Shown here piece by piece: positions 57,315 through 64,000 of a stretch of 64,000 bases of DNA. The stretch comes from Coccinella septempunctata (lineage: Eukaryota; Arthropoda; Insecta; Coleoptera; Coccinellidae). Position 1 is the stretch's first letter, and the number at the start of each line of letters is the position of its first letter. The position numbers were made by a program, and so were the translations under genes. The stretch is from contig NC_058190.1 of NCBI RefSeq assembly GCF_907165205.1, positions 3,418,001-3,482,000 of the forward strand. Reading direction: 5' to 3'. The notes beneath the pieces are model-generated. The model saw only the letters and a program-made list of their open reading frames with translations, was not told the origin of the DNA and made no database searches.

Positions 57315-58577
57315 CAAAGATTATAGAGTGGAAAGATAGGAAACGAAGCGACTAAAGTGATGTGAGCGCCATCTGTTTTTCACAAGTGTTTTTAAGGCCC
57401 TAAAACTGGTCAAAATATTAATTCGAGGGACATTTGCAGAAACATGAAATTTTTTGACATTTCAGATGGCCATTTTGATCATTTGATCAAAGAGGTTTTG
57501 AATGTTTTGAATGATTCTCGTACCACCTTTTGTTTATCAAACTCGTTCTAGTTGCTGATTATTGAAATTTTTGTAAGTATTAAAACTAACAAGTGACTCG
57601 GTCATTCATGGGTTTTTATTTTCAGTGCTACGAAGTGGATAAAATTTTCAGGGCATAAAGGCCTGCAAACACTACTGACTACACCATTTGCAATGAATGT
57701 TTTACTGCAAGTCAATTGAGAACTGTTTATCGACGTAAATTGTTGTATGCAGGAAGCATCCCTTGCCTGAAGGGCATTTTTAGGGGAAATTATGACTTTT
57801 ATACGTTCATTCAAAGATTCTCAATTGCTACTCCTTCAATATATTCAGAAATGCAAAGGTTTTAATGATTTCGTTTTGGGCATCGAGTGACTGTCAAACT
57901 GTTTGGAAAGTCAAAGTTTTATGAAACCTGCTATGAGTGTTTTCTTTATTCATTAATCAATTTGTATATTGTGTCATAAAGAAACCATATCATGAAGAAA
58001 TTATATAAAGAAACTATACTGACATGTTAACATACATTCTGTAAATAATAGGTATGTGAGTAACTGAAATGTGTATGCTATGATGTTATATTGAATATTC
58101 TTTCATATTAATTTCTGATATAAATTGTACAAATTCCACTAAGTGTATAATATTTAAAAAACTTATTGCACAGAAATAACACCTTTAACGTATGGCAGAT
58201 CACAAGAGTTGTCCTAGTCAAAGCTTTGTTCGTTGTCCATAATTTAAAATTATTGTAAATGTTTATAAATTGCAGATAAAAATATAGCACATCCAACAGA
58301 GTATTTCATAGATATCAAATGATTCCAAACAATGTTCAGATGAAAACTAACATCCTAGTCACAAAACAAAAGCATACTTTTGTTTTGTCGCCCAGGATGT
58401 TTGTTTTCTGGTCTCAACAAAGTCAATATTAAAATCCAATATAAGGAATAGAATTCGAATTTCGCGCCCTTCAATTATAAAATTGTTATCAAACAGTTTT
58501 TCTGTATTGGCAGTACGTTTTCAGCGCCATGTTATTGTCAAGTGTGTTTTCACCAAATTGTATTCGGTTTTTAGTAC
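57315..58577. mobile_element. hAT-like family K, right-truncated copy
   Basis: It starts CAAAGATTATAGAGTGGAAA like the complete copy at 61815-63331 and follows it through GCGCCATCTG, CACTACTGACTACACCA, GACGTAAATTGTTGTATGCA, and a subterminal hairpin (ACAAAACAAAAG with CTTTTGTTTTGT, about 58360-58388). It ends abruptly after GGTTTTTAGTAC at 58577, against a family G fragment. The duplication cannot be read because the right end is lost. Confidence 0.75.
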
Positions 58578-58770
58578 GGCGCATTATAAACGTTCAAATA
58601 TTCATCAATGTGTGGGATAGAACACAAAATAACATTTTTTATGGCCTTTCAACAGCCTGTATCTTTCGAACCGAGCCGATTCGAAGAACATGGTATAGTG
58701 AAAGAGTAAGTCTTTTGACCTCAAGAATCTACTGATAAAATATTTGCACGAATCGAAGACTCACCCTGTA
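58578..58770. mobile_element. MITE family G fragment, right end
   Basis: It starts at GGCGCATTATA and includes CAACAGCCTGTATCTTTCGA, ACCTCAAGAATCTACTG and GAAGACTCACCCTGTA, the right terminus of family G. TA follows. The left half is absent, replaced by the truncated hAT copy. Confidence 0.75.
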
Positions 58771-59488
58771 TAAGCAGATAAGTTTTTAGAAAACACAGTA
58801 TTTTTCTTGGCCCTTAGAATTATCCAAAAGTTTGAAAAAAAACGTCAGTAGTTATTTCCATGAAAAAATGAATAAAGGTATTAATTATGAGATCATTTTC
58901 ATCATTATATTCACAACACATAAGAATTTTACACATAGAAACATCATTATTCAACTTCAATTAAAGTGTCATTGCATTTAAAATCATGATTATTCAGCGA
59001 TTAATGGAAATTTGTGGTAATTCTTCTTCAAAAAAATCCTTGAACGAATAATGAATTTTTTTATTAGTAGGTCAATTCAGCTGATCTTGGTAGATTCACG
59101 TTCCTCAAATAATAAGTTCCTGATTTTTAAGATTCGACGATTCTGGTTTTCTGGCTGGAGATACGCAAATTTGAGTGATATACAGGATGATTCGCTGTTG
59201 CAACGGTCTATTAGACGTTTGTGTGAAACTAATCATAATTTTGTGCTGAAAATTTGCATTTTGGGGTGTTTGACAATAAACTTTCTCCTTATAGTATGTT
59301 TTCAGACCTTTATGATACTTCCGGTTATAGCGGAAACTACTACCTTATGATTCAAATATCCTTGCATCATTTGATACCTGATTTGATGAAAATTGCTACA
59401 GTATATGCCATACTTTGGGTGAAAACTTAACGGTTTATGCGTTATTGGAATTGTGAAAACGGGAAGCCACACTGTTTTGAATACATAA
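58771..59488. other. AT-rich stretch with a family C fragment
   Basis: ATACAGGATGATTCGCTGTT, then GGTCTATTAGACGTTTGTG, then CTGAAAATTTGCA, near 59180-59260, resembles the start of family C. No gene. Confidence 0.4.
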
Positions 59489-59592
59489 TTTTGAGAGACT
59501 TGACCATAAGTTTGTTTATCAGGAAAGACATTGAAAGAAAACGATTTCCAATGACCAACGTCTCTTTCAAGGTTTTCATCATCAGATGTATC

Positions 59593-61780
59593 AGGGTATT
59601 AGATAGGGGAAATACTTACAAAATGACATATATGTACAAAATGACATAGTCGCCTTATTTCAAAATTGGTGTGCTTTAGCGAATTGCCAACAACCGTACC
59701 ATGTGAAGGTAGCCATATTTACAATACTGTGAAATGTTGAGCGCCATTGTCACAGTCTAGCCGCAGTCATTTGTTCGAACGTGTTTCGTGCCTATAAAAA
59801 TTTATTTTACAGTGATTTTCTCCTTTCTCTCTTGTGACTTATTTGTTGCTTTTTTGTGTTTTTTTTCAACTGGAGTTGGAGTAAGATGTCTAAAAACATG
59901 GTGTATGCACTGATTAGATTTTGTTTTTCCCGCTTCGAAAATAAGAGATAAGTTTCGTTTTTCCCACTGTAGCTAGCGCCGTTTAGGAATTGACAGTTGT
60001 CAAATGATATTTGAAAATAATTTGAATCCATTCCTACGACTTGCGAATGTGCTGTATTTATTAGCGGTTATTGGTGTGTGAAAATGTATTACTTTCGAGA
60101 AAGGTCGTAAAATATTCATTTATGGAACATGTCGTTCAGTTTTCTGTATGGACAATCAAGAACTACAGCAAAGAATTCGGTGTTGTTGGACTATCACACT
60201 TTGTTGTTGGAAATTGAGGCAGAGCCAAATCAGATGAACATTCGGCACGGATAGAGCTAACAGTTTTATGGTGACTTCTGCAATATTCAAGCAATAAAGG
60301 AACTGTATTGAAAATAAGTAATGTGAATTGTGAGCATGTATTAAGAAACAGAAATATGTTAATCTGTTCGAGTCTGTTCTTCAAATATTCTTCACAAGTA
60401 TAGTGAAAATTGCGTTTCAGTCAACTGAATATATTGAATATTTCGCCAATCAACTGTGTTTTATTGAAATCATATTGAATTCCTTTCCTCACGAATACAC
60501 TTTGTCAAACAAAAATTATCTCGAAGAAAAATAGAAGTACTCCTTCGAATCCTTCTATAGTGTTGAAATATCTGCAGATTCGTTTTTACAACGAAAATAC
60601 AAGTGTAAATCACAAAAAATATTCGTTAACAGCTGATTCTTTGATGGATCAGGAACACAGAGGTGACTGTAATCTGTGATCTATATAAACGCAGAACAAA
60701 ATAAAGCGAGAGAGTATCATCAGATTTTCTTTCATAGAACAAGGATAGAACATGGTGGCGCCGCCACGAAACGAATCTCTTATTTTCGATTTAGTCTAAT
60801 GTCATTCCATTCAAAAATTGACGAGTGCATACACCATATTTTTAGACATCTTAAGTTGGAGTTAGAGTAGTGTTTGTTTAATGAAGCGTGCGTGAAAATC
60901 AATCCAAGTAGGTTTCGAATAGACAGGCGTCTGGCTCATCAATCCTGATATTTTTCTACTACACGTTTGAACCTGCAGAAATCACAAATATTGCGTTGAA
61001 TCAAATGGATATTGGAGACATTACACCTGAACTTATTACCAGCTCACATTTGCCATCAACTGAATGTCTCAACAGTCCAAAAAGATGCGAATAACGATGC
61101 TGAATCTATTTTATATCCAACGGCAGCAAATAACGATAAAGTAAATTCCTCACAAAAAAAATATCACCGACATATCCAGATGCAACTATTTCGCCAGCAC
61201 CACAGAGCCAGTTCATTCGAGGCCAAGAAAAAAGAGAAAGCATATAAACCAGACAAAGGTGTTTTTTTGTAACTTCGCTCCAAAAATGCCAGAAATTATT
61301 GCCAAAAACGGATCAAAGGATCCACGGGCAGAAAAGAAGAGACAATTTAAAAAAAATTCTGATGATGATAAAGGAAATATTCCTGCTTCCATCATCAGAA
61401 GAGAGATTGAGACTGTCGAGGCAGCTTACAATTGCTCAGATAGATGGTAGCTCAAGAAGCAAATATTTCTTTTCACGTTCTTAGCCCGGTGATCTCCCAA
61501 AGTCTACCAAACGATATACTTGTGAATTGTGTTGTTAATATTTTAGTACCATTTTTCCGTACTATATGGACAAAATGGTTTCTATGATAGGTTGCATTTT
61601 TTCTTAATATATATTTGTTTATAGTTCCTACTCAATCAAAAGACTTTGATTCTGAGACTACTGAGAGTCAATGAACCTGAAATGAGTAAAAACCAAGAAG
61701 ATTGATTGCAATCGCGTTAAATAAATATCATGAAAAAACAAAACACCATGTCATTTTGTACGTAATTCCCCTACATATTT
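59593..61780 (+). mobile_element. 2.2-kb insertion with short inverted ends, unknown class
   Basis: TAGGGGAAATACTTACAAAA, running to TGACAT, near the left end pairs with TAGGGGAATTACGTACAAAA, running to TGACAT, read from the right end, so the block is bounded by imperfect inverted repeats of about 30 bp. Inside the left end is CCTATAAAAA and a CAGT start-like motif (about 59800), and near the right end AATAAA. In between, plus-strand frames (60676-60870, 61012-61272, 61259-61450) include the basic run KNGSKDPRAEKKRQFKKN and RREIETVEAAYN but no domain I know. It could be a non-autonomous DNA transposon carrying a gene piece. The target duplication was not resolved. Confidence 0.5.
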
Positions 61781-61814
61781 TCTATTTCAGAGTCACTCTC
61801 ACTTATTTGAGAAG

Positions 61815-63331
61815 CAAAGATTATAGAGTAGAAAGATGGGAAACGAGGCGACTAAAGCGATTTGAGCGCCATCTGTGTGTCACGCGTGTTTTTAAGACGC
61901 TAGGACTGGTTAAAATATTAATTTAAGTGCCATTTGCAGAAATATATGACATTTTTTAAGATTTCAGACGTCAATTTTGATCGAAGAGGTTTTGAATGTT
62001 TTGATTCTCATTTCGCTTTTTGTTTATCTGGCTCATTCTAGTTGCTGATTTTTGAAGTTTTTTGTCTTATTTCTTGGTGAAAATATCAAAATATTGTTCG
62101 AAAATTATTGAATGGTGAAGAACGGTGGATCAAATAATAAAATGTATTTTACGTGATTAAGTTTTTCACTCAACTAATGAAAATGGAAGCGTAAGTGTTA
62201 AAAGTCGTAACATGTGAATCGGCCATTCCATTTATTCTAATTTTCAGTGCTCCGAAGTGGATAAAATTCTCAGAGCTTGAAGACAATTAAGTCAGCAAAC
62301 ACTACTAACTACACCATGTACAATGAACATTTTACTGCAGGTCAATTGGGAACTGTTCATCAACGTAAATTGTTGTATGCAGAAAGCATCCCTTGCATGA
62401 ACGGCCTATTAAGGGGAAATTATGATCTTTATAGGTCTATTCAATGATTCTCAATTGCTACTTTTTCAATATATACAGAAATGCAGTTTTATTGATTTCC
62501 ATTTGGGAACCATGTGACTGTCAAATTTTTGTTTAGGAAGTCAAAGTTTTATGAAACCTGCTGTTAGTGTTTTGTTCATTCATTAATCAATTTGTATATT
62601 GTGTCATGAAGAGACCATATCATAAGGAAATCATAAAAAAAGCACCAAGAAACTATACTGACATACAGGTCTTGCATATGTCTGTAAGGTTTTTTTTAAG
62701 TGAGGTTCTGAAAATTCTTTAAATAATACCTACATATGTAAGTAACTGGAATATGTATGCTATGATGGTATGTTGAATATTGGTTCATATTAATTTCTGA
62801 TATATGTATATTTTACAAATTCAACTAAGTTCATTAATTCAGAACAACCTATTGTACAGAAACAACACCTTCGACGTATAGCAGATCACCATATACTTTA
62901 ACTTTAGTGTCCTAGTTAAAGCTTCATTCATTGCCCACTATTTCAATTTTTGTAAATTATTTATGAATTGCAAATAAACATATAGCACATCCAACAGCGT
63001 TTTTCGTTGATATCAATTGATTCCAAACAATGTTTAGATGAAAACTAACACCCTGATCGCAATGCAAAACTATACTTTTGTTTTGTCGCTCAGGATGTTT
63101 GTTTTCTGATAGAAACAAAGTTAATATTGGAATGCAATACGAGAAATAGAATTCGAATTTCGCGCCCCTCAATTAAAAAACAGAAAACTGTTATCAAAAA
63201 GTTTTCCTGTATTGACAGTGCGTTTTTAGCGCCATCTCATTGTCACGCATGTTTTCACTGGCCAAAATGTAGTCGGTTTTTAGTACTAGCGATATGAGGG
63301 CGTTTCCTATCTTTCTACTCTATAATCTTTG
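61815..63331. mobile_element. hAT-like family K, complete copy with 8-bp target duplication
   Basis: The termini CAAAGATTATAGAGTAGAAA and its inverted counterpart share about 30 bp (through GATGGGAAACG and GATAGGAAACG). TTGAGAAG flanks both sides exactly (61807-61814 and 63332-63339). The 8-bp duplication and CA start assign it to hAT. The 1517-bp interior lacks a recognisable transposase, so it is non-autonomous. Pairwise similarity with 57315-58577 is high over most of the length, but both have diverged by small indels. Confidence 0.85.
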
Positions 63332-64000
63332 TTGAGAAGTTTGTTACTTTTTTGAACCTCTTTGTATATTCTTTTATATTTATTTATATTATTCAATTCT
63401 TTTTTTTTGAAGCAACCTATTATCTAAGCTCAGTGCGGGAAACTTTGACCACTGATTATGTTCCCAACCATAGCATTGGTTAAGTTTCCCGCACCCCCTT
63501 AGAGTTTATTCAACAGATGTTTTCTTGTACTTTTACAACTATTATTGAAAAAGCTCATCGTTTGTAAAATAATATCAATGAATGAAAGTAATAAAACTAA
63601 ATATCACTACGCAATTTTTTGAGACAGTGTAACAAACCAAAATTATTCAATTTCTTACTTCATAACAACAAAATCACGTTCAACCCTCTCACTCCTAAAC
63701 TGTTCTCATGGCAGCCAAAATGGAGCAGCCACTAGGTGTGCCTTGTTACGAGCAAGCTATTTGCGATACCGGTACCGCGAAATTTGAATTGAAATATTTG
63801 AGGTGGTGCGAGTCTCCTACCCGAGCAAGTCTCCCGGACTCGCCCAATAGTACCTACTTCGATACTCTTTGTTCTTTAGAGTGAAAATGTACATGTATGT
63901 TAACGAGAAAATCGTCAAGTTGAAAGAATCGAATTTATTGAAACTCAAGATTTTCAAGTAGTAACCTATACTCTATATTCTTTATCATTTCAGTTGATTC

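Larger units (their letters stand above)
59489..63775. repeat. Dispersed repeat family F, copy interrupted by two insertions
   Basis: The order of blocks is that of the intact copy at 20190-20692: GACTTGACCATAAGTTTGTT to CATCATCAGATGTATC (59489-59592), then TATTTCAGAGTCACTCTCAC (61782-61806), then GAAGTTTGTTAC through CAGTGCGGGAAACTT and CTATTTGCGATACC (63340-63775). The gaps are filled by 59593-61780 and by the hAT-like element at 61815-63331. The hairpin AGTGCGGGAAACTT / AAGTTTCCCGCAC is better preserved here than in the intact copy. Confidence 0.75.

Noticed and set aside
61012..61450. Lysine-rich plus-strand frames as a host gene
   Set aside because: They overlap each other in different frames inside a bounded insertion and match no domain I know; kept only as part of that element.

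Overview
The window is eukaryotic, AT-rich and intron-bearing, and almost certainly from an insect. It carries two exons of the arthropod chemosensory protein (CSP, OS-D) family, a DD34D mariner, Tc1-type and hAT-type elements, and a Helitron whose ends resemble those common in insect genomes. A beetle is a reasonable guess, but the sequence does not prove it. There is no operon structure, no prokaryotic gene, and I found no tRNA, rRNA or CRISPR array.

The only intact-looking host coding sequence is two CSP exons on the minus strand. One is a first exon with a signal peptide (48954-49152). The other is a last exon (56178-56395). Both use the conserved CSP splice phase, one nucleotide after a Lys codon. 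On the minus strand the last exon lies upstream of the first exon, so they cannot be one collinear gene. They are best read as the 3' half of one CSP gene and the 5' half of the next in a same-strand tandem cluster. I did not find the partner exons in the window. A weaker candidate is a decayed THAP-like two-exon fragment at 43963-44360.

Most of the rest is transposon debris, much of it nested, and element boundaries can often be read from target-site duplications (TSDs). Left part (1-20 kb): a non-LTR RNase H tail, a complete but dead mariner (2343-3602), two copies of an IS630/Tc1-like element with a helix-turn-helix remnant (5658-6855; 17236-18760), a palindromic element with a 9-bp TSD (8983-9521), a multicopy arthropod protein fragment (11083-11972), and an RT fragment split by a MITE (12347-13400). 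Middle part (20-44 kb): a foldback-like element with tandem-repeat arms (21394-22277), a near-identical 230-bp inverted repeat (22541-23298), a three-level nest (26109-28740), a 2.4-kb hAT-like element with a perfect 8-bp TSD (29028-31455), and two Tc1 elements. Right part (44-64 kb): a large foldback with an inner 77-bp perfect hairpin, TTAA-flanked MITEs, a Helitron, a LINE 3' end, two copies of a second hAT-like element, and a repeat unit interrupted by two later insertions (59489-63775).

Several unrelated-looking MITE families share the terminal motif TACAGGGTG next to TA. No transposase open frame here is intact, so the DNA elements are either dead or non-autonomous. Some arms are so similar that those events must be recent. 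Functional calls come from reading motifs by eye, not from database searches.
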